Shown here piece by piece: positions 1-9,600 of a stretch of DNA of 15,513 nt. Made by a program: the position numbers and the translations under genes. The notes under the pieces were generated by a model. That model saw only the letters and a list, made by a program, of their open reading frames with translations. It was not told where the DNA came from and searched no databases. Each line of letters starts with the position of its first letter. Within the stretch, counting starts at the first letter, position 1. Where the stretch lies: the NCBI GenBank assembly GCA_915070235.1, contig CAJZFM010000018.1, positions 1 to 15,513 of the forward strand. Reading direction: 5' to 3'. Source of the DNA: an uncultured Capnocytophaga sp. GTDB taxonomy: Bacteria; Bacteroidota; Bacteroidia; Flavobacteriales; Flavobacteriaceae.

Positions 1-52
1 AATTGTTATTTATTATTTGTTAATTGTTATTTATTATTTGTTAATTGTTATA
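1..52. repeat. 21-base tandem repeat built of three heptamers
   Basis: Units 1-21, 22-42 and a partial third (43-51) are identical. Each consists of the heptamers AATTGTT, ATTTATT and ATTTGTT. It follows the poxB terminator and may continue outside the window. Confidence 0.85.
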
Positions 53-57
53 GTGTA

Positions 58-93
58 AAAAAGTAGGAATAATTTCCTTTATCCCTACTTTTT
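58..93. terminator. Rho-independent-type terminator after poxB, bidirectional
   Basis: AAAAAGTAGG (58-67) pairs exactly with CCTACTTTTT (84-93), with a 16-base loop. The A-run and T-run flank a GTAGG/CCTAC core on both strands, so it can work in both directions. It stands 28 bases past the poxB stop. Confidence 0.75.
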
Positions 94-121
94 CATTAGT
101 CAAGCCATTAATCTTTAGTCA

Positions 122-1867
122 TTATAAAATGTCCTTAATATGCTTTATACTATTGGCTATACTTTCTTTGGCTTCTGCAAAATCACCTTGTCCTATTTTC
201 TTCATCACATTGGTAGCGAAGCCTTTCATCTGGTCAAAAGTAATGTGAGGAGGCATAGCCAAGGTATCGCGATTGGTGTAGATATTGACCAAAGTAGGTC
301 CCTCATGCTCAAAAGCAGCTTTTACAGTGGCTTCCAACTCTTCTGTTTTGTGTACCTCATAGCCCTTGATATTCATCAGGTCGGCTATTTTGTCAAAAGG
401 AGGATTGACCATATTGGTCTGCCAATCCAGATAACCAGAAACTTCCATTTCAAGTTTGACCATGGCAAGCGAACGGTTATTGAATACAAATATCTTTACA
501 GGGTACTGATATTGCATAAGGGTAGCCAAGTCGCCCAAAAGCATAGAGAGTCCCCCATCGCCACACATAGCTACCACTTGTCTGCCTGGAGAGGCAGCCG
601 CTGCTCCGATAGCCATAGGCAATGCATTGGCCATAGAACCATGGTTGAAAGAACCAGTGAGGTAGCGCTTGCCTGTACCCTTGACAAAACGAGCCGCCCA
701 AACCACATTCATACCTGTATCTACGGTGAAAATAGCATCTTGAGCTGCATACTTGTCTAAGAGTTTGGCTGCATATTCAGGATCTATTTGGTCTTCTTCG
801 GTCTTCTTTTTTGTATAATCGTCCAAAGACTTCTCAAGTGATACATACTCCTTGTGGATATTCTTAAGGAAGCTATCATCGGTGCGTGGAGTGAGTTTAG
901 GCAATAGTGCAGCAATGGTATCTTTTACATCGCCTGCAAAACCATAATCCACTTTGGCACGACGGCCAATAATATCAGGGCGCTGATCTATTTGGATAAT
1001 GGTGTTTTTCTTAGGCAAGAACTCGGCATAAGGGAAGTCAGTACCCAGCATCACAAGTACATCGGACTCGGCACAAGCATCATAGCCAGAGCGATGTCCT
1101 AGGAGTCCGTTCATACCTGCTATATAGGGGCTATCGGTACGGTCAAAGAATATTTTCCCACGGAAAGAAGTTACAATAGGTGCCTTGAGCGTCTCTGCTA
1201 GTTGTTCTACTTCACTTACAGCATATTGGCAGCCATGTCCGCAGTAAAGGGTTATTTTCTTGTGCTTGGTGTCGTTCAATACTGCGGCCAACTTATCTAG
1301 CTCGCTATCGGAAGGACGTACAACGGGTTTGGCCAAAAAGGTCTGTGTAGCGGTAGGCACTTCTTCCAAATCAGCTCCTGCCACATCGCCAGGTAAGCCC
1401 AATACAGCCACTCCTTTTTCGTTGATTGCCGTTTGTATAGCACGTTGCATCATAGTAGTAAACTGCTTAGGTGTATTGGCCACATATACATATTTGCTAC
1501 AATCTTGGAATAACAAAAAGGGGTTAGTCTCTTGGAACCAGTGGGTACCAAATTTTTGTGTAGCACAAGTACTGGCTATGGCAATGACAGGATTACCTGC
1601 ACGATTGGCATCATAGAGCCCATTGATAAGGTGCACATGTCCAGGGCCTGAACTTCCCATACAACAGCCTATACCATTGAGTTCGGCATCCATGGAGGCT
1701 GCATAAGCTGCGGATTCTTCGTGGCGTACATGTATCCACTCGAGGCGACCATCGCGACGAATAGCATCATTTACAGGGTTGAGGCTATCCCCAGTAATGG
1801 CATAGACTCTTTTTACACCTGCTTGTACTAACATTTCAACCAATTGGTCAGATACATTTTTACTCAT
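122..1867 (-). CDS. poxB: Pyruvate oxidase / pyruvate:quinone dehydrogenase (PoxB family)
   Basis: A thiamine-diphosphate (ThDP) enzyme of 581 residues, close to the 572 of E. coli PoxB, which decarboxylates pyruvate to acetate and CO2 and passes electrons through FAD to membrane quinone. The N-terminal ThDP (PYR) domain shows TGDSLN (25-30), the catalytic-glutamate motif RHEE (48-51) and GSSGPGHVHLINGLYDA (71-87). The middle FAD-type domain includes a LGTDFPYAEF stretch (274-283). The C-terminal PP domain has GSFNHGSMANALP (405-417) and the Mg-ThDP motif, starting GDGG at 436 and ending NN at 463-464. The last 20 residues can form an amphipathic helix (F563, I570, I574, I577, I580, L581), comparable to the lipid-binding tail of E. 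coli PoxB. The family call rests on remembered similarity along the whole length. An acetolactate synthase is less likely, given the match to PoxB-specific segments. It is a single gene with its own promoter and terminator. Confidence 0.93.
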   Translation of the reverse strand: MSKNVSDQLVEMLVQAGVKRVYAITGDSLNPVNDAIRRDGRLEWIHVRHEESAAYAASMDAELNGIGCCMGSSGPGHVHLINGLYDANRAGNPVIAIASTCATQKFGTHWFQETNPFLLFQDCSKYVYVANTPKQFTTMMQRAIQTAINEKGVAVLGLPGDVAGADLEEVPTATQTFLAKPVVRPSDSELDKLAAVLNDTKHKKITLYCGHGCQYAVSEVEQLAETLKAPIVTSFRGKIFFDRTDSPYIAGMNGLLGHRSGYDACAESDVLVMLGTDFPYAEFLPKKNTIIQIDQRPDIIGRRAKVDYGFAGDVKDTIAALLPKLTPRTDDSFLKNIHKEYVSLEKSLDDYTKKKTEEDQIDPEYAAKLLDKYAAQDAIFTVDTGMNVVWAARFVKGTGKRYLTGSFNHGSMANALPMAIGAAAASPGRQVVAMCGDGGLSMLLGDLATLMQYQYPVKIFVFNNRSLAMVKLEMEVSGYLDWQTNMVNPPFDKIADLMNIKGYEVHKTEELEATVKAAFEHEGPTLVNIYTNRDTLAMPPHITFDQMKGFATNVMKKIGQGDFAEAKESIANSIKHIKDIL

Positions 1868-1908
1868 AATAAGTTCTTTTTATCTTTTTAATTTATCTAA
1901 TCGGACGA

Positions 1909-1916
1909 CAAAATTA
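1909..1916 (-). promoter_or_regulatory. Candidate proximal -7 box for poxB
   Basis: TAATTTTG on the minus strand matches TAnnTTTG and would give a leader of about 35 bases, but no TTG/TTTG stands 19-23 bases upstream. It may be a weak or regulated start, or chance. Confidence 0.35.
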
Positions 1917-1980
1917 CGTTTTTTATTTCTTCCTTCTATTTTTTTAAGAACAAATAACAAATGAAAAATGGATAGTGAAA

Positions 1981-2012
1981 CAAAGTTACAACAATTGAGG
2001 TAGTAAAGTCAA
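1981..2012 (-). promoter_or_regulatory. Candidate upstream promoter for poxB
   Basis: Minus-strand TTG (2012-2010), 21 bases, then TAACTTTG (1988-1981) fits the Bacteroidota pattern and gives a leader of about 105-110 bases. It has both boxes, unlike the nearer candidate. Confidence 0.55.
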
Positions 2013-2069
2013 GAAAAAGAGGAGAAAGAAGTAAGAATTTATACAATAAAATTGGGTAAGATGTAACAA

Positions 2070-2136
2070 ACTCATGTCTCTACAGAAGACCACGCTAATG
2101 AAGAATTATCATAGCCAGCACTGTAGAGACATGAGT
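2070..2136. repeat. 16-bp-arm palindrome with nested hairpin between transporter and poxB
   Basis: ACTCATGTCTCTACAG (2070-2085) is the exact complement of CTGTAGAGACATGAGT (2121-2136). Inside the 35-base loop, GCTAATGA and TCATAGC can pair with one bulged base. The core TGTAGAGAC ... GTCTCTACA differs from the heptamer family and resembles dispersed palindromic elements seen in other genomes. It lies between the transporter stop and the poxB promoter, so it could also end transporter transcription, although no U-tract follows. Apart from this, the promoter candidates and the 2164-2190 repeat, I see nothing else in the 313-base gap 1868-2180. Confidence 0.7.
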
Positions 2137-2163
2137 CTATTGTACCTTGGATTAAGGCAATTC

Positions 2164-2190
2164 ATTAATCATTAGTGGTATTAATCATTA
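2164..2190. repeat. Direct repeat of heptamer type at the 3' end of the transporter gene
   Basis: ATTAATCATTA occurs at 2164-2174 and 2180-2190. The second copy covers the stop codon and the last two codons of the transporter. The unit is the same as in the rimM-rlpA repeat. Confidence 0.7.
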
Positions 2191-3476
2191 ACAACTATGT
2201 CTTTATTTACGTTTTTACTACCTACAAGGGCATAGTATAGGATATAAGCGAGGCCTAAGATCACTACCCAATAGCTCTGTACATAGCCGAAGATATCCGC
2301 TACATAGCTCTGAAGAGTGGAGAGAATACCGCCCCCACATACCATAACCATGAAGATACCTGAAGCGGCAGCTGTGTATTTGCCTAAGCCCTCAGTGGCT
2401 AAGTTGAAGATACCACCCCACATTACGGAAGTACATAGCCCACAGAGGGTTAGAAGCATCACAGTAACAGGTACTTCTGCCAAACCAAAGGATATGTTTT
2501 TGTTGAATACAGGCATATTCACCAATATGTCGGTAGGTAAGAATATGGCCAAAAGCACAAAGAATAACCCTAAAGAGGCTACAAAGGAAAGCATCGCCTT
2601 GCTGGAGAACTTAGCTCCTAAGGCACCTCCTACGAATCGGCCTACAAACATGAGGAACCAGTAGGTACCTACTACTGAACCTGCTGTAGTGGCATCGATA
2701 CCTAAACCGCCGTGCTCCGTTTTGGCAGTCATGAAATAGTTTTCTATTCCAGGGATACCTACTTCCACCCCGACATATACAAAAATGGCTATGATCCCAA
2801 AGACAAAGTGTCTGAAAGACATAGCACTATGAGGATCTTTTGCTTTGTCCTCTACTTTCTTTACAATATGAGGCTCAGGAATCTGCATCATGGAAAGCAC
2901 GATAAATACCAAAGCAAAGGTACCCATGGCCAAGTATAAGGCAGGATTAGCCTTGTCAATAGAGGCTTTTTCTATATTCTCCCCTATAAGGTAACCTACA
3001 AAGACAGGCACTATAGTACCTCCCATAGAGTTCAGCGCACCACCGAACTGTAGCAATTGATTACCTCGCTTACCCTCACCACCTAAGGTATTGAGCATAG
3101 GATTGACCACTACATTGAGCATACACATAGAGAAGCCCGCCACAAAAGCTCCTGTGAGATATATGGCAAAACTCTCCATAGCTCCCGATAGAAAAATGAT
3201 ACACACCCCTACAAAGCCAACCGTTACGGCCGTCAGTGCTGTTTTCTTATAGCCTATTCGCTGTAGCATCTGCCCGGCGGGAATCCCCATAAAAGCATAC
3301 GCAATGAAGTTGGCTAAGGTTCCCAATTGTGCCTGAAAGTTGCTGGCACCGAATTGGCTTTTTACGATGACTCCCATAGGACTCTGTAAGTTAGTAACGA
3401 AGGCGATCATAAAAAATAGCGCAAACATCATTACAATAGGGAGTAGATAACTTTTGTTTTGCTGATTTTGTTCCAT
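2181..3476 (-). CDS. FHS-family MFS sugar transporter (FucP-like)
   Basis: An inner-membrane permease of 431 residues with about twelve hydrophobic segments and a charged central loop (around residues 195-215), the major facilitator fold. Family marks of the fucose-galactose-glucose:H+ symporter (FHS) group are the NFQAQLGTLANFIAYAFMGIPAG segment (46-68), an NP pair (125-126) followed by a QLLQFGGALNSMGG-type segment, and the late GGIFNLATEGLGKYTAAASG segment. By my alignment, the acidic residues important in E. coli FucP (Asp46 and Glu135) fall at Ser32 and Asn121. The substrate is therefore probably not fucose, or the proton coupling differs. The gene has its own promoter upstream and stands alone between the adhesin gene and poxB. 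No sugar-catabolic gene lies nearby to identify the substrate. The last two codons and the stop lie within an intergenic repeat unit. Confidence 0.88.
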   Translation of the reverse strand: MEQNQQNKSYLLPIVMMFALFFMIAFVTNLQSPMGVIVKSQFGASNFQAQLGTLANFIAYAFMGIPAGQMLQRIGYKKTALTAVTVGFVGVCIIFLSGAMESFAIYLTGAFVAGFSMCMLNVVVNPMLNTLGGEGKRGNQLLQFGGALNSMGGTIVPVFVGYLIGENIEKASIDKANPALYLAMGTFALVFIVLSMMQIPEPHIVKKVEDKAKDPHSAMSFRHFVFGIIAIFVYVGVEVGIPGIENYFMTAKTEHGGLGIDATTAGSVVGTYWFLMFVGRFVGGALGAKFSSKAMLSFVASLGLFFVLLAIFLPTDILVNMPVFNKNISFGLAEVPVTVMLLTLCGLCTSVMWGGIFNLATEGLGKYTAAASGIFMVMVCGGGILSTLQSYVADIFGYVQSYWVVILGLAYILYYALVGSKNVNKDIVVND

Positions 3477-3498
3477 TTTCTCTTTGATTTATTAGGTA

Positions 3499-3529
3499 CA
3501 AAGTTATGAAATTATCTCCTATTTTCAAA
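3499..3529 (-). promoter_or_regulatory. Promoter for the FucP-like transporter
   Basis: Minus-strand TTTG (3529-3526), 19 bases, then TAACTTTG (3506-3499) matches the Bacteroidota consensus closely. The start codon is 22 bases beyond the -7 box, so the leader is about 15-20 bases and purine-rich (AAAGAGAAA). Confidence 0.8.
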
Positions 3530-3554
3530 TAAATTGCCTGATTATTTTTTCTTT

Positions 3555-3668
3555 TGACTAATGACTAATGATTAATGATTAATGACAAATGACTAATGAC
3601 GAATCTGTAATGATTTGTCATTAGTCACTTGTCACTCGTTGTTAGTCACTCGTCGTTAGTCATTAGTA
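3555..3668. repeat. Palindromic array of 7-base units after the adhesin gene, probable terminator
   Basis: About seven 7-base units of GACTAAT type (from 3556) face about seven complementary units of TAGTCAC/TAGTCAT type (to 3667). The core hairpin has arms 3583-3600 and 3617-3634, complementary over 18 bases with one mismatch, around a 16-base loop. The array runs into the adhesin stop codon at 3663-3665. It stands where the adhesin transcript should end and upstream of the transporter promoter. Confidence 0.75.
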
Positions 3669-6600
3669 CTTAAGGTATAGCCAACCCTTCTCTGTATGAG
3701 TCTGCTCGGCTGTATCTTGGTACTCTAAGATGTAGTAGTAAGTTCCTTGTGGGAGCTTGCTATCGGCACTTATGGTAGCGCGTCCGTTAGAATGTCCGTC
3801 AAATGGCTCACTGTTGGTGTAACCGTCCTTTTCATAAACCAATACACCCCAACGGTTGAATATCTTAAGGTTATTCTTAGGATACCCCTCAATATGCTCT
3901 ATTATAAAGCCATCGTTCACACCGTCACCATTGGCAGAGATACCATTGTGGATCACTATCGGTTTGTCTTCCAATATCACTATCTTCACCTTAGCATCAT
4001 CACAGATTGTTGGGTGATCTTTCATACAGAGACTATAAGTCAAGGTGTATTCCCCTGCTGGAGCTCCTTGAGGGATCACTACATCACCATTAGGTTCTAT
4101 ATGAGCGCGTGAGTTTTGGTTGTCCAATGTCTTGATTATCACCTTATCCAAGTGTTCTGAAGCCTTACCATCGGCATAGGTATCATTGTCTAAGACATTA
4201 CCCGCTATACCCTCTCTTACAAGCGGGTTGATTGGATTGGCGGTAAAGTCATCATCATTGGCTATCAAGGCAGGCAATAGCTTAATCACTACCTCAGCAC
4301 TCTTACACTCTGTTGGTGCTGACTTCTTACAAATAGTATAAGTGTAAGTATATACACCGTCTGGCGTGTTGGGCGCTATGGTGATCGTACCGTCGTCATT
4401 CATAGTAAGGGCAGTGGTTGGGTTTCTATCGCTATCCTTAGCCTCGCCTTTGGTCAAGATCACATCATCCACTGGAGATGGGTTTTTCTTCTTATTGAGT
4501 TCGTCGTTTTTCAAGACACTTTCGGTTTTGTTCTCCTTGGTCTTGTCATTGATAAGCTCAAACTCATCGTCCTGAGCGGAGAAGCTCACTACCCTTATGG
4601 TTACTTTAGCACTGGCGGTGTTAGAGATATTGGCCTTTTCAGTAATCGTATAGTAATAAGTGTAAGTACCCTCTGGTAAGTTCTTTAGCACTGAGATACG
4701 GCCGTCTTCGTTCATCACCATCTTAGTCTTATCCATCACAGGCTTACCATTGGTTTCCGTTATAGTTACCTCGGACGGAGCAATACCCACTCTTTCGCCT
4801 ATAATATCATTGTTCAAGACACTTGGGGTCAGCGCGCCTTCGGTACCTACTTCCCATACACCATCATCTTTGGCAAAGATATGGGCTTCTATGACTTCAA
4901 AGGTTACCTTAGCCGTATCACAGTTGGTAGGTACGTCTTTTTGGCATATCGTATATTCGTAGGTATAAGTACCCTTAGGTGTACCGCGTTTTACAGTGAT
5001 GCTACCATTTGGATTCATGGTAATACCCTCTGTAATAGCCGCCCCATCTCGTGTTACAGCCCCTGAGGTAAGGGTTACATCACGCTGTGGAGATAGGTTA
5101 CCTACGACCCCTTCCATGGTATCTACCCCTGCGGAGAAGACTGTAGCTACAGTCGTGTAATCCACAGCATTAGGTATCTTGCCAAAGTCATCATCTACCG
5201 CTTTGAGCGCACGAAGAGGTATTTCCACTGTAATCTTTATCTTAGCCGTATCACAAGGAGAGGTTGCTCCTCTTACACAGATTTGGTAAGTAATCTCGTA
5301 AGTACCTGGTGCTGCATCTGCGGGTATTCTGAGCTTACCTGTAGCCATATTTACCCCTATTCCTGTCAGACCTCCGTCATCAGGAATGGTGATATCCACA
5401 TTGCTTGAGGTAGCAGGAGCCCCATTGACACGATCATTGCCAAGTACCTCTACTTCTTCACCTCTATGTACTGTCTTATCTGGATCATCATTAGCCTCTA
5501 TAGTAGGAGCACCTTCTACTACCTTGATTTCAGCTACGGCACTCGTTACTGTACCACAAGTACTTGTCACCTTTACCCAGTAGTAGAGCGTACCTACTGT
5601 ATCGGTTGCAGGCTTATAGCTTGGGCTATTATCCCCTACCTCTTCTGCTGTGGAGATGTCATAATTGGTATTCTTATACCACTTATAGCTGAGGGTACCT
5701 TCGCCGCTGGCCACTACAGTAAGTGGTGTAGCCTCGGCTCCCTTCTGGTAAGTAGCCCCTGCTGGAGCAGTGGTAATGGTGGTGGCTGTCTGTTGCAGCT
5801 TGATCTCAAAGCTATCAGAGGCTACCGACTCACAATTGTCACCGTTCTTAGCCGTAATGGTATAAGTACGAGGGGCAAGGCCTATGATCTCATAGGTAGT
5901 TGGATTAACCATTAGCTCAGTGCCATTATGCCAATAAGTTAGTCCTCGTGCCCAATTGGTAAGCTTAGCCACTGTTGGGCTAGTACAGCTTGCAGGGGTT
6001 AGCGTAATTGCTGGCTTGGCTGGCGCTGGGAGCTTATCGGCTATATCAAAGTCCACTGCCGCAGCCCTACAAGTACCACGTGATATGGTCAGTGTATAAG
6101 TACCTACTGTAGTAAGGCCTGTGATATTACCTGTAGTATCTACTGCTCCTACAGCTGTTCCATTGCTATCGGTTATGGCAAAGGTTTCTCCATGGGTATA
6201 ATCCGTATAGTTGCTTACCTTAGCCGCACTAATGGCTGTACAAGTAGGTCGTGTTACCATAACAGTAGGCGTTTCAGGGACAGGGAGTGCTTCGGCTATG
6301 GTAAAGGTTTCTTCACCAGATACACAAGTGCCCTGAGTAGCCTTGATCTTATAGGTACCTGCTGAAGTTATACCCCCAATGGTTCCATCAGCAGCTACTG
6401 AGATACCTGTAACAGTTGCATTGGCACTATCGGTTATGGTATAGCTAATACCTGGTGCATGGTTAGTTATCTTAGCCTCTGTTGGCGCACCACAAGTAGC
6501 AGGTGTTGTTGTTATAACTGGGTTGGCCACGCTTCCTATAGTTATTTGAGTGGCTACTCTTGAGGTCTCACAGGTAACAACTCCGCCATTAGAAGCAGTC

Positions 6601-9600
6601 TCTGCCACATAGTAAGTAGTGGTAGTGAGCAAGTCGGTACGTGTAAGTGGAGTTCCCCCTGTAGCTACATTATAGATTCTGATAGAGTTATCACTATCGT
6701 TGGCATCTATAGCCTTCCAAAGGGTATCTACTGTAGTACCTACACAATACGTATATGTTGCTTGCGCAGTAGGCGCCTGTACGAGGGTCACTGCCATAGC
6801 TTGCCTATCACTCTCACACTTGTTTGTCTCAGTAGCGGTATAGTAATAAGTGGTTGCATTGAGCAGGGTAGCATCTGCCAAGTCCGCAGGATCGGTAGCG
6901 GTTACATATACTTTCAATGTACCTGTAAGAGTCAGAGCCAATTGTGCTTTAAGGTCGGCTACTGTAGCACCTTGGCAGAGATTTACCGCTGTAGGTGTTG
7001 GCTTTGTGGTAATATCCTCAATGGTAACCTTAGCTCTTTGACTAATCTCATCAGCACCACAATCACTATGTACTTCCACAAAATAATATGAAGTACCAAC
7101 AGTGGTTGTCTCAGGGGTATAAGTATCTTGAGCTACTGTTGTACTAAGCTCTGTTCTTACTATTACATGTGTAGAAGTAGCCGCATCCACCTTATGCCAT
7201 TGGTAAGTAAATGGAGGCGTACCCTTGGCCTTCACCAAAAGTGCATTGGCGGTACCTCCCTTACAGTACTTCACTTCAACTGTAGAGAGGTCGGTGTCAA
7301 TAGCTGTAGGTTCAGTTACCGTAATAGGTGTGCGGGCACTAGTTACGTCCGTGCCACAAGCGCTACTTACCACTACATAGTAATAAGCCGTTCCTACTGT
7401 AGTTACCACAAGGGGATAGGCATCCTCTTCGTTGTACACATTAGCTTTCGTTCTCACAAGTGTACCCGCAGCAGTAGCGTTTGCTGCCTTATACCATTTG
7501 TAAGTAAATGGAGCGGTTCCCTTAGCCTTGATCAAAAGATGTGGGTCTGTAGTATCATCTTTACAGAATTTCTTTTCGTCTGTATCAAGATTGATGTCAA
7601 TAGCTGTAGGTTCTGTTACTGTAATAAGGGCTCTGGCACTAGTTACATCCGTGCCACAATCGCTATGTACCACTACATAGTAATACTTGGTACCTGCGGT
7701 AGTTACCACAGGAGTGTAACTATTCGTTGTTTGTCCTGCTATTACTGTACCTGCAGAGGTAGCATCCGGAGCTTCATACCACTTATAAGTCAAAGTACCT
7801 GTACCTTCTGCGGTTACAGAAAGAGCCACTGGAGAGGTATGATCCTTACAATATTTCACCTCTGTTGTGCTTAGGTCAGCAGTTATGGCTGTTACCTTGG
7901 TAAGCACCACTGCCAATGGTACACGAGAGGTCTCACAGTTACCCAATGCAGAAGTAGTGGAAGACTCTGCTACATAGTAATTACCTGCTCTTAGAACTGC
8001 ATTTCTTGCAAGGGCAGTTGTACTTGTCGCTGTTTCATAGAACTTAAGGGAGCGGTCGGAGTCATTGACATCTATCTCGTCCCAAAGGGTTTCCAGCTTA
8101 GTACCTGCACAATAGGTATAGGTAGCATTCACGGTAGGTTTGGCCACTAAGGTAACCTGCAACGCTCTACGGTCACTCTCACACTTGGTAGGATCGGTAT
8201 CCTGCAAGGAGAAGTAGTAAGTTGTATTGTCCGTCAAGACTGTTGCATCTGTTATCGGAGTCGTATCCGTATTAGTAGCATATACCCGTATTGTACCCAC
8301 ATTCTGAGGGGTATTATCTATATAATCCTTAAGAGCAGCTATGGTAGCTCCCGTACAGAAAGTACCTGCTGTAGGTGCTGACGGCGTAGGAGTCTTACGA
8401 GTGATACGTACCACTAAGGCCGTCTTCTCACTCGGACACTTGCCTGCTTCCTCTATAGTATAGAAGTAGGAGTTAGCCTCATATACATTATCATTATCTC
8501 CTTGTAATACCCAGCGGTTATTGTTGTCACGGACAAATATTCTGGCATCATTCCCCACTACAGTCTTTAGGTCGCTCACCTTAGGTTGCTGACCTACAGC
8601 CTTACATACCTCAAAGGTCTTAGGATCGGCCTGAGTTACATTAGGATTTTTTTGAATAATCAAAGGCACCTTAGTACTACGACACTTACCTGTTTCTTCA
8701 GCAGAGAAGTAGATTGCATTGTTCCAATCCACAAAGGTATTATCTGACATATTTCCTGTTCCACGACCCTGATGTATTTTTACATTGGGATAACCAAAGT
8801 CGGTTTGCATTATGGTAATAAGCTCTCCTACGGTGATTTGCTCACAGATGGTTACTGTTTTGGTTTCCACTTGAGTCATTTCATTCTGACCAGGTCTCAC
8901 TGTGAATGGTAAGGAGACACATTTGCCTGTTTCTTGTACCGTAAAGTAAAGACGCTCAGATTGTGTAACTTCATCAGTAGCTCTCGTATATTCTGAACTT
9001 GCTTCTAATGTAGGTTGAGAATAAATCTTGATGGTCGCTCCTGTAGGATATCTTTCTTGTAATTTCGCCTTAATCTGTCCTATAGTGGTGCGCAGACCAT
9101 AATAGCCTATGTAAAAACATACATCTACCTGCTCATTTTTGGCTGTAGTACGAGGGGTAAAGGTAAAGTTGACCTGTTGAGGCGCTGTTACACATTGGTA
9201 AATATTCTTCGCATAGTCATACTGTTCGTTATTATCTACCAAAGCATCGTCGGCCAATGGAACGGTTGTCCCTCTTCTATAGATAAGGACATTAGCAGCA
9301 TCGGATGGATCTATCAAGGCCTTGAGAGAGGCGATAGTCGTGAGCTGACAGCCTACATCTCCTAAGTTCTTAGCCGTTACACCTGTTTCTCCTTGTATAG
9401 TAACCTTGATAGGATCTTCTGGGGTACAATAACCATTTTTAGTAAGGCGTAACCAATAGTCCTGACTGCTACCATTGGGCGTTGGGAATGAAGTAGAACT
9501 TGCTAGTGGAGAACTATTAGTCCTTGCATCGGATTCGGTGGCATACCAAGTGAAGTCGGGCTGTAGTGCTGTTACCTTAGGTGATCCTTTGATAATCTCC

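Noticed and set aside
140..760. A 206-codon plus-strand open frame opposite poxB
   Set aside because: It lies wholly antisense to the well-conserved poxB coding sequence and resembles no family I know.
3555..3668. CRISPR array or IS end
   Set aside because: Units are 7 bases with no unique spacers, no cas genes or transposase are nearby, and the two halves are reverse complements of each other.
7128..7874. A 248-codon open frame on the plus strand inside the adhesin gene
   Set aside because: It is antisense to the repeat region of a certain gene. Its translation is Cys/Ser/Tyr-rich low-complexity sequence whose repeats mirror the sense repeats, and no promoter precedes it.
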